This document shows positions 1 to 9,066 of a DNA stretch of 64,000 nucleotides, piece after piece. Position 1 is the first letter of the stretch. Each line of letters begins with the position of its first letter. The translations under genes and the position numbers were made by a program. Below the pieces are notes generated by a model that did not search any database, was not told where the DNA came from, and worked only from the letters and a program-made list of their open reading frames with translations. Source of the stretch: RHLJ01 sp965242845 (GTDB lineage Bacteria; Bacteroidota; Rhodothermia; Balneolales; Balneolaceae); NCBI GenBank assembly GCA_965242845.1, contig CBDETC010000003.1:1302001-1366000 (forward strand), in the 5' to 3' direction.

Positions 1-2306
1 ATTTGATCCGTTTCGGCATCAACAAGTTCGAATGTGAAAAGGGAAAGTAGTTCTTCATCAATTTCCCAGTCGAGTTCTAATGCATCATCAACATTTTTGG
101 ATTCGATGAATAAATCTATCGGCAACGTCCTAGAAATATCTAAAGGCAACGATTCAACTGATTTTACCTCTTCATTAAACTGACATCCTAGAATAGCATA
201 ATTATCAATAGTAGGGCTAAGCTTCGAAGCATCATATAAATCCCACTCAAGAGTCGCTTTAGGAGTAAAGGTGATCTTGCAACCTTTGTCGTAGGTTGAG
301 TTAGAACGAAGATTTAACTTCGCAGTAAGCAATTTTTCAGAAGCCTTTGAAAAAGCATTCACTGTTGCTGAAGAGTTAACCTTTCCAGTTGTAGGAAAAG
401 TTAGGGAGGTGGCAGGGGAGGAAGTTCCTGATTCCACCCAAAATCCCTGCCAGGGTTTTATAATGGTTGAGCTTCTTGTTTCAGCTGAATACAGCCCCTT
501 CTCAAGGAAATGAATGTTGGCCTGGAGAGGATTATCCACTGTGATGGAATTCGCATCAAAATTACTTTGGAATGGGTTGCCAACCAGCGTGAAATAGGAT
601 CCCGATTCTGAAGTAGTGGTATTAAGAGTGACTGTGACATTAGATGAAGGTTCATCACCTGACGCATCTAGTTTAATAGGTAATTCGGAGCTTCCTGCAG
701 TGTTATTATTGAAGAAGTATAAGATTAAGCCTTCACCGTTAGTCAGCGCAGTACTTGTCGTGGCAGGAGTTTGGTAGCTTCCAGAACTATTATAAGTAAA
801 CACATTAGCAGCATTACTGTCATCTACTCCCTGTATCGCTGTATCATCAGAAATTTCAGCAAGAGTAGCGTTATTTACAGGAATTGAAAGTAATCTCCAT
901 CCTGTAGAGTCAAAAATAATGGCTCCAGGTTTAGCTGTAGCTTCAATCCCTCTATTATAGCCAGGAGTAGCTACAAGTTCAGCATTCCCATTACTAGAGC
1001 TTATGTCGAACACCACCCAATTACCAGATGATACCGTATCTCCATCGCTGGAACCTGAAGTTTGCCCAAAGCTACCATCATTAGGTAATTCTGATGCAAT
1101 GCGATAGGCTACCTGATTGGTTGCAAAACTGGAACTACTTCCTATGTTGTCTTTTGCAAAGGAATCTATTGTATCGGGAGTGGAAGTAGCGTTCTTGACA
1201 AGAACATATTTATCATTTCCATTGTGGTTTACAGAACTTGTATTTAGATCAACAAAGCCTTCACCAAAAACAGTTTGAACACCACTACTGCTGTTGTCGT
1301 CACCTACCACAAAAAAGTCCTTAGAAGCAATTTCTCCGGATAGAGAAATAGTAGTAGGGCTATTATTATCGTTTGTATACCTAAGTAAAGCCCAATCACC
1401 GGTAGTAAGGTTTATGGTAGAGTCTGAGTTGTTAAATAACTCTAGGTATTTAACGGTGCCACCATTTGCTTCATATATCTCCGAAATGTAAACATCCGAT
1501 GATGAAGAAGAAGAACTCCCCGAGTAGAAGTAGGCCCTTCTTACAAGCGTGGTGTCATGGATAAAAGGGTTTCTGTTTCCTTGTATCTGTTCGATATGTA
1601 AACTCCGGGCGAGCTCATCAGCATCCACTGGATCATCCTGATGCCATTGATATAAGGTCTGCTTCATTCCTTCGAAATAAGCTTCATTATCAAAAGCGTC
1701 GTTTATGATATCAGAATTTGTTTGGTAAATCGTCCAGAAATAGAACATTGCTCTGGCAGCATTTCCTTTATGATCTTCTCTTGGTTCGAAAGTGTCGTTA
1801 TAGTATTCACTGTATTCATCAATATTCGAAGAGGGGATAGATGCAACACTGCCACCATTTTCCCAGAACCACCACGAAGTAGTAAGATTGTCATCTATTT
1901 CTGCGTATGGATGGTTACCCCTCGATGAATTAGGCGAGCTCCAGGTAGGATATAGATGATGAATATCTCCACGCATAGGTTCATTTTCATCATAAAAACT
2001 TTGAGGCCAGCTATGTTCGGTATTAAAGCTTAAGGCTCCATTGCTGGGAGTTCTGGTGCCATCTGCTTCTGCTCTTAAACCCGAATACACACAGGTAAGA
2101 CTATCGGTGATATCTACATCAATAGATGTGTACATCGAGTCTCTGGCTTCATTGTAGTTTTTTGGAGAGGATGCGGTGTAGTTATTTCTAAGAAAAACTA
2201 TTAACGAAGAATCGTTTAGACTTGGCGCAATAGAGTCGGTCTGGGCCCAGGCTATTTCGCCTCCAAACAACAACACCAGGAGTACGGCTACCCTTTTTAA
2301 TAACAT
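1..2306 (-). CDS. secreted endonuclease I with lamin-tail domain (3' end outside window)
   Basis: The reading frame is open from an ATG at 2306 to the window edge, giving 768 codons without a stop, so the C-terminus is missing. Residues 1-22 form a signal peptide ending in AWA. The catalytic region of the endonuclease I family (EndA/Vvn-like, beta-beta-alpha-metal fold) is seen as NTEHSWPQS (about 95-103), DIHHLYPT (114-121) and NSSRGN (126-131), which contain the general-base His and the metal ligands of that family. From about residue 270 a segment beginning VYISEIYEA looks like a lamin-tail (LTD) domain. Further beta-rich, Ser/Thr/Asn-rich sequence follows. Such proteins in T9SS-bearing bacteria often end in a T9SS sorting domain, which here would lie beyond the edge. 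Probable role: extracellular, non-specific nuclease for DNA scavenging. The family call is firm; the cargo route is inference. Confidence 0.88.
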   Translation of the reverse strand, partial: MLLKRVAVLLVLLFGGEIAWAQTDSIAPSLNDSSLIVFLRNNYTASSPKNYNEARDSMYTSIDVDITDSLTCVYSGLRAEADGTRTPSNGALSFNTEHSWPQSFYDENEPMRGDIHHLYPTWSSPNSSRGNHPYAEIDDNLTTSWWFWENGGSVASIPSSNIDEYSEYYNDTFEPREDHKGNAARAMFYFWTIYQTNSDIINDAFDNEAYFEGMKQTLYQWHQDDPVDADELARSLHIEQIQGNRNPFIHDTTLVRRAYFYSGSSSSSSSDVYISEIYEANGGTVKYLELFNNSDSTINLTTGDWALLRYTNDNNSPTTISLSGEIASKDFFVVGDDNSSSGVQTVFGEGFVDLNTSSVNHNGNDKYVLVKNATSTPDTIDSFAKDNIGSSSSFATNQVAYRIASELPNDGSFGQTSGSSDGDTVSSGNWVVFDISSSNGNAELVATPGYNRGIEATAKPGAIIFDSTGWRLLSIPVNNATLAEISDDTAIQGVDDSNAANVFTYNSSGSYQTPATTSTALTNGEGLILYFFNNNTAGSSELPIKLDASGDEPSSNVTVTLNTTTSESGSYFTLVGNPFQSNFDANSITVDNPLQANIHFLEKGLYSAETRSSTIIKPWQGFWVESGTSSPATSLTFPTTGKVNSSATVNAFSKASEKLLTAKLNLRSNSTYDKGCKITFTPKATLEWDLYDASKLSPTIDNYAILGCQFNEEVKSVESLPLDISRTLPIDLFIESKNVDDALELDWEIDEELLSLFTFELVDAETDQ

Positions 2307-2391
2307 AGAACTTTCTAAATACCACCCTTTAATTCGACGCCAAATTACAGCTAATTAATGATTTATCAATGTTATTTTTGTGAACCTGTAG

Positions 2392-2428
2392 ATAAAAAGA
2401 GGGTGATTCTCAGATTGAAAATCACCCT
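2392..2428 (-). terminator. intrinsic terminator of the c-heme secreted protein gene
   Basis: A perfect 9-bp stem (AGGGTGATT / AATCACCCT, 2400-2408 and 2420-2428) is followed, when read on the minus strand, by CTTTTTA. It lies about 60 bases past the stop codon of the 2490-5066 gene and before the endonuclease gene, so the two minus-strand genes are probably separate transcription units. Confidence 0.7.
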
Positions 2429-2489
2429 GGGTATTAGCTGGATAGGTTATTATTGATCAGCTAGTATTCGATAGTATCAAGAAATGGGT

Positions 2490-5066
2490 CTATTTAGTTA
2501 ATAGCATTTGCCTGGTTTCTGTACCAAATGCGGTTTTAATGGTATAGAAGTAACTGCCACTTGCTAATCCCTCTCCTTTGAAAGTAAGGGTATGAGACCC
2601 TGAAGAGTATCGCTTCTGAGTCAAGGTTTGAACAAGGCTCCCTTTAGCATCATATATATTTACGATCACCTCACTCGCTGCTGGCAAATCAAAACTAATT
2701 TGAGTGCTAGGATTAAAAGGGTTGGGGTAATTTTGATGTACTGCAAAACTTCCCGGAGTGTCTTCATTTTCAGAATTGGTAGTTGTACCGCCTAAATCTT
2801 TCCAATGCTGTAAGAGGTCTCGTAAAGCCAGAGGTTTGTTATTAGGAGCCAGATTACCTGCCTGGCTGGTATTATTAATTCCATGACAGCCTTCACATGT
2901 TCGGATTTCACCAGGTGCAAAGGTTACCCATTGACGCTCCCTAACAATTCCTTCTCCCTTTGGAGAAACAGTTTGCCATGTTAGTGCTCGTGTAGCAGGG
3001 ACGAATGCAGCGATAGAGCCATCTTCACGAATTGGAATTAATGCATCTCCAGCTTCTTCGTCCAGCATATTATAATCATCCATCTCAGGATGGTGTTCTG
3101 TATTCCGAAGGGGGTGGGCAAGGACTCTTCTTCCGATTTCATGTTTTAAACCGTAAGCCCGGAGCAGTTCCGCTCCGAAAATCTGAAGGTGAGAGATATT
3201 ATATACGGTTCCATCTTTTGGGATGGTTGAAGTCCCGCCAGGTACTTGAAGGTTAAATGGCTGCTGACTTTCACCTGCATCTCTTTCAGTAGCATTTCGG
3301 ATTACAATCATGGCTAGATTTCGTTCAATCATCCAATCACGCAGTTCCTCTGCGTCTACACCTTCCTCCTCGATTACTTCTTTTTCAATATCGGCTATTT
3401 CATATTTAGGCCGGGCAGCTGGCCTTGAGCGAGGTACGATCTCAACAATATCTACTTCATGAAGATCTACCGTGTCTCTAAGAGGTTCAACAAAGTCGCC
3501 ATACCACACGATTTCTTTAGAAAACCCATCACCAGTTATTGGTTTTCCTGCATAATGTTCAGTTCCTGACTCACTTTCCTCATAAGGAATCATCTTCTTG
3601 ATTTGAAAATGATATTTGTTTTCCAGATTGTATAATCCCGTTTGGTCGGTATGAGAAACAATCATAGTTCCATTTGTACTCATCATCGGGTTTCTGAAAT
3701 GCCCCTTATCGTTTTCTTCTCCGCTATCAATAATCGGATTTGTCCAGTCTACTATCTCCATATCCTGCGGATTCTTTCCTATTGGCAAAGCAAATTCAAA
3801 AATTCTTCCTGATGCAAACCGACTGAATTCTCTCGCCCATGTTCCGTAGAATGTGCCTTCTTTTCCTGGACGCGGGTCTTCTTTAATCTGGAAAATACCT
3901 GCATCGGAGCCAACAGTGAGGCGATAGTCATTTGCAGATAAATCTCCCAGATTATATACCAGGTTTGGATCATCTAACTTGGATGGATGTTGAAAAACGC
4001 CCCCGAACTCATGACGTCCAACGTGGTTCATGGTCTGGTGCCTTTCCCCGTTTTCGGTAATTTCCCAGACAAGAAATTCATTGAAATCGTGGAGAGGCTC
4101 ATTGGGGTCACGAGTGGGGTCGTTTTCTGCTCTTGCTTCAGGGTAAACTTCATAAGGGATTCCTTCTTCATCCGCATAGGGCTTGCCGTCTATCATAGCT
4201 GGTCCATCAATAACTGCAGCCCCATCCATTTCACTTTCAAATTGAATAGGTTCATAAGCTACTAACCCGGCGCGGTGGGCGTCCGCTTGCTGATCTCTTT
4301 TTAAGTGTTCCCATCTGGTAGAAATAACCCGTCCATCACTTGCCAGGAACAAATCGAAATCACCACTTGGAGAATGGGTTAAATGGACAACATCTCCTGT
4401 TGAAGGATTTAGCTTCCATATTCCGGAATTGATAGGGGTGGATTCATATTCATCCAGTTGAGGGTAGGTATGATCCATTCCAAAAAGGGGAGCATCAGAA
4501 GTGTATATAATTTGATCATCGGTACCATAAATAGGCGAGATATTATTGTAATTCGGCTGAAAAGGAACTTTTACTATATCAGCGGTATCTCCTTGAATAA
4601 CAGCATCAAGATTGGTTATCTCATAAATCTGCCAGCGATTGTTTCGATGCGATTGGTCATAAGGTTTTGTTGGGCCTCCAATTAACATCGAAAATAACGC
4701 TCGTGTGCCATCCCAATGTACGGCTGGCTGGCGAACAGCAATTCCTTCTTCGGTTTGAATTTCACCTGAAGGTAGGCCAAAACCTGCTTCTTCAGTAAGT
4801 AGTCTTACATTTCCATAAATATCCATTAGTGCAAGATCTCCCCCTCTTGGAGCAGCTTGCATTGTGGCTAAATGGTTACCAAAAGTTTCAAGTTGGTGTG
4901 CATATGATCCATTTGATAAAACCGGAGGTCCTATCAGTGCAAATAAAAGTGGGTTTTCCAGTATTTGCTCTTCCTGTGCTGTAACTGTGCTCGTTTGAGC
5001 TAAGATGGCGCAGACCCCGACTAAGGCTAATAGCTTTCTTATTGACATAATTCTAATTCTCTGCAT
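2490..5066 (-). CDS. secreted c-heme protein (HzsA-like/PD40 type) with T9SS type A sorting domain
   Basis: An 858-residue exported protein. The N-terminus has a signal peptide (LLALVGVCAILAQTSTVTAQ). The start may be Met7 (5048), giving MSIRKLLALVG, which makes a more typical signal peptide. The long central part resembles TolB/PD40 propeller-type proteins related to the alpha subunit of hydrazine synthase; this resemblance is recognised from overall pattern and is not a claim of hydrazine chemistry. One c-type heme site, CEGCH, is at about residues 724-728. The last roughly 80 residues (from NYPNPFNPST) are a textbook T9SS type A C-terminal sorting domain, ending in a Gly-rich turn, SGSYFYTI and a basic terminus. 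The protein is therefore predicted to be released or anchored at the cell surface through the T9SS whose SprA channel is encoded at 51187-58467. Substrate unknown; redox or electron-transfer role inferred from the heme motif. Confidence 0.8.
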   Translation of the reverse strand: MQRIRIMSIRKLLALVGVCAILAQTSTVTAQEEQILENPLLFALIGPPVLSNGSYAHQLETFGNHLATMQAAPRGGDLALMDIYGNVRLLTEEAGFGLPSGEIQTEEGIAVRQPAVHWDGTRALFSMLIGGPTKPYDQSHRNNRWQIYEITNLDAVIQGDTADIVKVPFQPNYNNISPIYGTDDQIIYTSDAPLFGMDHTYPQLDEYESTPINSGIWKLNPSTGDVVHLTHSPSGDFDLFLASDGRVISTRWEHLKRDQQADAHRAGLVAYEPIQFESEMDGAAVIDGPAMIDGKPYADEEGIPYEVYPEARAENDPTRDPNEPLHDFNEFLVWEITENGERHQTMNHVGRHEFGGVFQHPSKLDDPNLVYNLGDLSANDYRLTVGSDAGIFQIKEDPRPGKEGTFYGTWAREFSRFASGRIFEFALPIGKNPQDMEIVDWTNPIIDSGEENDKGHFRNPMMSTNGTMIVSHTDQTGLYNLENKYHFQIKKMIPYEESESGTEHYAGKPITGDGFSKEIVWYGDFVEPLRDTVDLHEVDIVEIVPRSRPAARPKYEIADIEKEVIEEEGVDAEELRDWMIERNLAMIVIRNATERDAGESQQPFNLQVPGGTSTIPKDGTVYNISHLQIFGAELLRAYGLKHEIGRRVLAHPLRNTEHHPEMDDYNMLDEEAGDALIPIREDGSIAAFVPATRALTWQTVSPKGEGIVRERQWVTFAPGEIRTCEGCHGINNTSQAGNLAPNNKPLALRDLLQHWKDLGGTTTNSENEDTPGSFAVHQNYPNPFNPSTQISFDLPAASEVIVNIYDAKGSLVQTLTQKRYSSGSHTLTFKGEGLASGSYFYTIKTAFGTETRQMLLTK

Positions 5067-5200
5067 GATTTAATTAGCGTTTAATTACTAAAAAGTAATC
5101 TACATGCAGATTTGTTACGGCACAGTTTACCGTTTGTCTATGGCTTTTAGGGCTTGTTCACCCGTTGTACACCTGAAATAAACCTCTAAAGAGGAGAGAG

Positions 5201-8200
5201 TTACTTTAAAGCCTCTTCAATAAGCTGTCTTTGTTCCGCATCATGTACCTTTTTCTGACCAGCAGCAGGAGATGCGGAAGCCTGGCGACCTGCATATCTC
5301 AGTTTCTGACCAGAAGCCAAAAGTTCGCTAAATCTTGAGGCAACAAAGAACCATGGTCCCATGTTTTTGGGTTCTTCCTGGCACCATACTACTTCTTTGA
5401 CATTCTTGAGAGATTTCAAGTAATCCTTGACGTCTTTGTCAGGGAATGGATAGAACTGCTCAAGCCGCGCTATAGCAACATCATTAATCCCTTCTTCCTG
5501 GCGGTATTTGAATAAATCATAGTACACTTTACCAGAGCATATGACTAATCGTTTTGCATTGGTAGTAACTTCACTATCCTGGATGAAAGGCATGAACTTT
5601 CCATCGGTTAGTTCATCTGTAGTGGATGTAGCAAGTGGATGTCGAAGCAAGCTTTTTGGTGTCATTAGCACAACAGGCTTTTTCTGTTCTTGTAGTGCTT
5701 GCTTGCGTAGCATATGGAAGTATTGAGCAGGGGTTGTCAAATTCATGACGTGCATATTATCCTCAGCACAAAGCTGCAAGAAACGCTCTAGCCTTGCTGA
5801 AGAATGTTCCGGTCCCTGACCTTCATATCCATGTGGAAGGTTGAGTACCAGAGAGGTGGTTTGCCCCCATTTTGCTTCACTAGAAGAAATAAACTGATCT
5901 ATGATGATTTGGGCTCCGTTTACAAAATCACCAAACTGAGCTTCCCAAATAACAAGTGCATCTTTTTGCTTAGCACTATACCCAAATTCAAAGCCTAAGG
6001 CCGCATACTCGCTCAGTAAGCTGTTATGAACATGGAAGGTTCCTTGTTCTTCCTGAAGATGGTTAAGTGGAGTAAAGGTTTGATTGGTTTCGGTTCCATG
6101 AAGTACTGCATGGCGATGTGCGAACGTACCTCGCTCTACATCCTGACCAGTAATTCGAACGGTTTTTCCAGACTTAAGCAGAGACCCAAACGCAAGGGCT
6201 TCAGCAAATCCCCAATCTATTTTCTTTTCCTCATTCTCAACAATATCAGCTCTTTTAGCTAGCTGACGAAGTAATTTTGGGTTAGCATCAAAATCTTTAG
6301 GTACAGTATTCAGTTTGATGGCTATATCATTCAGGTCATCTTTAGAATATGTCGTATCCGGGAATTTAGGTCGCTTAGCCTGAGGAGTTTCTGATCGGTC
6401 GAATAATTCAGTAGTTACCTCAACATTTGGGGATTTTTTTGCATCCTCAAAAGCGGCTTGTAGCAGATCATCAAATTCTTTGAAAATTTCTTCTGTCTCT
6501 TCCTCTGATAACTCTTCATTTTTTACCAGATGTCTGGTATAGAGATCACGAACTGTTTTATGGTCATTAATCTCTTTATACATGCCCGGCTGAGTGAATG
6601 CTGGCTCATCACCTTCGTTATGACCATGCTTCCGGTACCCAATCAGGTCTATGATTACATCCTTTCCAAACTTTTGGCGGTACTCTAAAGCCATTTTAAT
6701 TGCATGAACTGCTGCTTCAGGGCGATCTCCATTTATGTGGAAAATAGGAGCCAGGATTAGCTTAGCTAAGTCAGAAGCATATTCCGTTGATCTTCCATCT
6801 TTAGGCAAGGTGGTAAAACCAATTTGGTTATTGATGATAATGTGAATCGTACCACCAGTCTTATATCCCTCTAGTTGAGACATATTCAGTGTTTCGGCAA
6901 CAACACCTTGTCCTGCAAATGCAGCATCACCATGCATAAGTACAGGGAGAATTTTTTTACCAGCTTCATCAGACTCATGATGATCTTGAAGTGCTCTGGC
7001 TGCGCCTTCAACCACAGGATTTACTGCTTCCAGGTGACTTGGATTCGGCATTAATTCAATCTCAACTTCTTTACCGCTTTGAGATTTATGCTTTCCTTTT
7101 GCTCCAAGATGGTACTTAACATCTCCGGATCCCTGGATAGAATCACGATCAATATTACCTTCAAATTCGGCAAATACTCTGTGATAAGGCTTATTCATGA
7201 TATTCACGAGGATATTCAGTCTTCCTCGGTGAGCCATTCCCATGAATATTTTTTCGATATCAGCAACTCCTGCTTCTTCAAGCAGGAAATGGATCATCGG
7301 AATCAATGTATCATTCCCTTCTAATGAGAAACGCTTATGCCCGATATATTTTTTATGAAGAAACTCTTCAAAAGCCATTGCCTGATTTAGCTTATGAAGA
7401 ATCTGTTTTTTGTCCTCAATAGTTAAATCCGGTTCATTGCCGGTAGACTCCATTCGTTCCCTGAGCCACCTTCGCTCAGTAAGATCGAGAAGGTGCATAT
7501 ATTCAGCACCAATATGCTCGCAATAGGTGTCCCGAAGTAATTTTATAATCACTCTTAACGGAGCTTTTTCCATACCGCCTAGTCCACCACAATAGAACTC
7601 GCGATCCAAATCCCAAAGGGAGAGACCGTAGTATTCTAGATCAAGTTCCGGAGTATGACCTGGCTCTTTCTCAAGTGGATCAATGTTAGCAAGCACATGG
7701 CCTCGCAAACGATACATCGTGATTAATCTCCATACACCAATAGCTCGCTTATCTTGCGCTAAGGTGTTTCCAGCACCTGCAAATAGGGCAGAGTAATTAT
7801 CCTCTCCGTAAGGAATCGGATCATATGGGATTTCAAGGTCGGCAAAAATGGATTCGTAAAAGTCAGACTTACCACTTAGTAGCTGATGAATTTTTTGTAG
7901 GAATGATCCTGACTCTGCTCCCTGTATAATTCGGTGGTCATAGGTACAAGTCATGGTCATTACTTTACTGATACCAAGTTGGTTCAGTACTTCACGAGAC
8001 ATGTTTTGATATTCCGCTGGATAATCAATAGCGCCAGTAGCGATAATGGCACCTTGTCCCTGCATCAATCTTGGTACTGAAGAAACAGTGCCGATAGTTC
8101 CTGGATTAGTAATACTGATTGTAGTTCCCTGGAAGTCATCAATTTGAAGTTTACCAGCCCGGGCTCTACTCACTAAATCAGCAAAGGCGTAAAGGAACTC

Positions 8201-8827
8201 TTTGAAGTTCATTTTATCCACGCCCTTAATATTTGGAACTACCAGGTTCCGGGATCCATCTTTATTGGGGAGGTCAACAGCTACTCCAAGATTAACCTGG
8301 TCAGGAACTACTCGATAATGCTCCTTTCCATTGAAGTGGTAGGTATGATTAAGCGTTGGGAATTCTTTAATAGCCTTTATAATTGCCCAACAGATAAAGT
8401 GAGTAAATGAAGCTTTTGGTTCATTTCTCTTAACCAGATGTCGGTTTATGATCGTCCTGTCTTCCACCATCATCTTAACCGGAAGCACACGAAGTGAAGT
8501 CGCTGTTGGCACTTCAAGGCTTTGATCCATGTTCTCAACGATCTTGGTAGCAACTCCTTTTATCCTTTCTAATTCGGCACCTTTAGGAGGCTCAACAGTT
8601 TTTTTCTCTTCTTTAACTTCGGGTTGCTGCACAGCAGCGGTTCCATTAGTCGTTGGAGCAGGTGTTGTCTCAGCAGCAGGGGTGGTTTCTTCAGGAGAAA
8701 TTCCATCTAACTCGTCAAAATATGTTTTCCAGTGAGCAGGAACAGAATTAGGCTGATTTTTATATTGTACGTAAAGTTCCTCTACAAGCGCTGAATTGGG
8801 ACCAAAAATGGCTTCAAGTGATTTCAA
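5201..8827 (-). CDS. kgd: multifunctional 2-oxoglutarate dehydrogenase E1 / succinyltransferase E2 fusion (Kgd type)
   Basis: This 1208-residue protein joins the parts of the 2-oxoglutarate dehydrogenase complex of the TCA cycle. Residues 1-40 are the E1 N-terminal helix segment (FGPNSALVEELY). A Pro/Ala/Thr-rich linker follows (about 45-85). Next comes an E2 acyltransferase catalytic domain (about 88-330) with the active-site motif TYDHRIIQGAESGSFL near residue 298. The thiamine-diphosphate E1 decarboxylase follows, with GMAHRGRLN, GDAAFAGQGVVAET and HNEGDEPAFTQP. No lipoyl or E3-binding domain is seen, as in actinobacterial Kgd, so lipoyl groups would come from another protein. The start is TTG at 8827: an in-frame TAA lies 10 codons upstream and no ATG or GTG lies between. 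Function confident; the start is the only plausible one but non-standard. Confidence 0.93.
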   Translation of the reverse strand: MKSLEAIFGPNSALVEELYVQYKNQPNSVPAHWKTYFDELDGISPEETTPAAETTPAPTTNGTAAVQQPEVKEEKKTVEPPKGAELERIKGVATKIVENMDQSLEVPTATSLRVLPVKMMVEDRTIINRHLVKRNEPKASFTHFICWAIIKAIKEFPTLNHTYHFNGKEHYRVVPDQVNLGVAVDLPNKDGSRNLVVPNIKGVDKMNFKEFLYAFADLVSRARAGKLQIDDFQGTTISITNPGTIGTVSSVPRLMQGQGAIIATGAIDYPAEYQNMSREVLNQLGISKVMTMTCTYDHRIIQGAESGSFLQKIHQLLSGKSDFYESIFADLEIPYDPIPYGEDNYSALFAGAGNTLAQDKRAIGVWRLITMYRLRGHVLANIDPLEKEPGHTPELDLEYYGLSLWDLDREFYCGGLGGMEKAPLRVIIKLLRDTYCEHIGAEYMHLLDLTERRWLRERMESTGNEPDLTIEDKKQILHKLNQAMAFEEFLHKKYIGHKRFSLEGNDTLIPMIHFLLEEAGVADIEKIFMGMAHRGRLNILVNIMNKPYHRVFAEFEGNIDRDSIQGSGDVKYHLGAKGKHKSQSGKEVEIELMPNPSHLEAVNPVVEGAARALQDHHESDEAGKKILPVLMHGDAAFAGQGVVAETLNMSQLEGYKTGGTIHIIINNQIGFTTLPKDGRSTEYASDLAKLILAPIFHINGDRPEAAVHAIKMALEYRQKFGKDVIIDLIGYRKHGHNEGDEPAFTQPGMYKEINDHKTVRDLYTRHLVKNEELSEEETEEIFKEFDDLLQAAFEDAKKSPNVEVTTELFDRSETPQAKRPKFPDTTYSKDDLNDIAIKLNTVPKDFDANPKLLRQLAKRADIVENEEKKIDWGFAEALAFGSLLKSGKTVRITGQDVERGTFAHRHAVLHGTETNQTFTPLNHLQEEQGTFHVHNSLLSEYAALGFEFGYSAKQKDALVIWEAQFGDFVNGAQIIIDQFISSSEAKWGQTTSLVLNLPHGYEGQGPEHSSARLERFLQLCAEDNMHVMNLTTPAQYFHMLRKQALQEQKKPVVLMTPKSLLRHPLATSTTDELTDGKFMPFIQDSEVTTNAKRLVICSGKVYYDLFKYRQEEGINDVAIARLEQFYPFPDKDVKDYLKSLKNVKEVVWCQEEPKNMGPWFFVASRFSELLASGQKLRYAGRQASASPAAGQKKVHDAEQRQLIEEALK

Positions 8828-9066
8828 AGGATGGTAAACTTCGTTGAAATTATTTTAATCTCTGAATGGATAATGAATTCAGTTGAAAAAAGGTTCATTT
8901 CTGATGGAAAAGCCCTTTTTAAATTAGCTTTAAAGGTAAGGAGAAGAGGATTAAAAAACGAAATATTAGATCATTCATTAAAGGAAAAAGCACCTTTACA
9001 TTTCTTTATTTATATCGCTTAAAACAACAATTATATTCCCTGAAAATTAACATCCAAACATCAAGA
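8828..9066. other. divergent intergenic region kgd / pepF
   Basis: This 239-base AT-rich gap separates the divergent kgd and pepF starts and must contain both promoters. I see no convincing Bacteroidota-type minus-7 element (TAnnTTTG) in the right place on either strand. The short frame at 8831-9022 inside it has no domain-like content and is not counted as a gene. Confidence 0.4.

Noticed and set aside
2490..5066. Possible anammox-type hydrazine synthase
   Set aside because: Only one heme motif, no beta or gamma subunit genes nearby, and a T9SS sorting domain; resemblance is to the fold, not evidence of the reaction.
8831..9022. 63-residue frame in the kgd-pepF gap
   Set aside because: Short, no recognisable features, and it occupies the shared promoter region.
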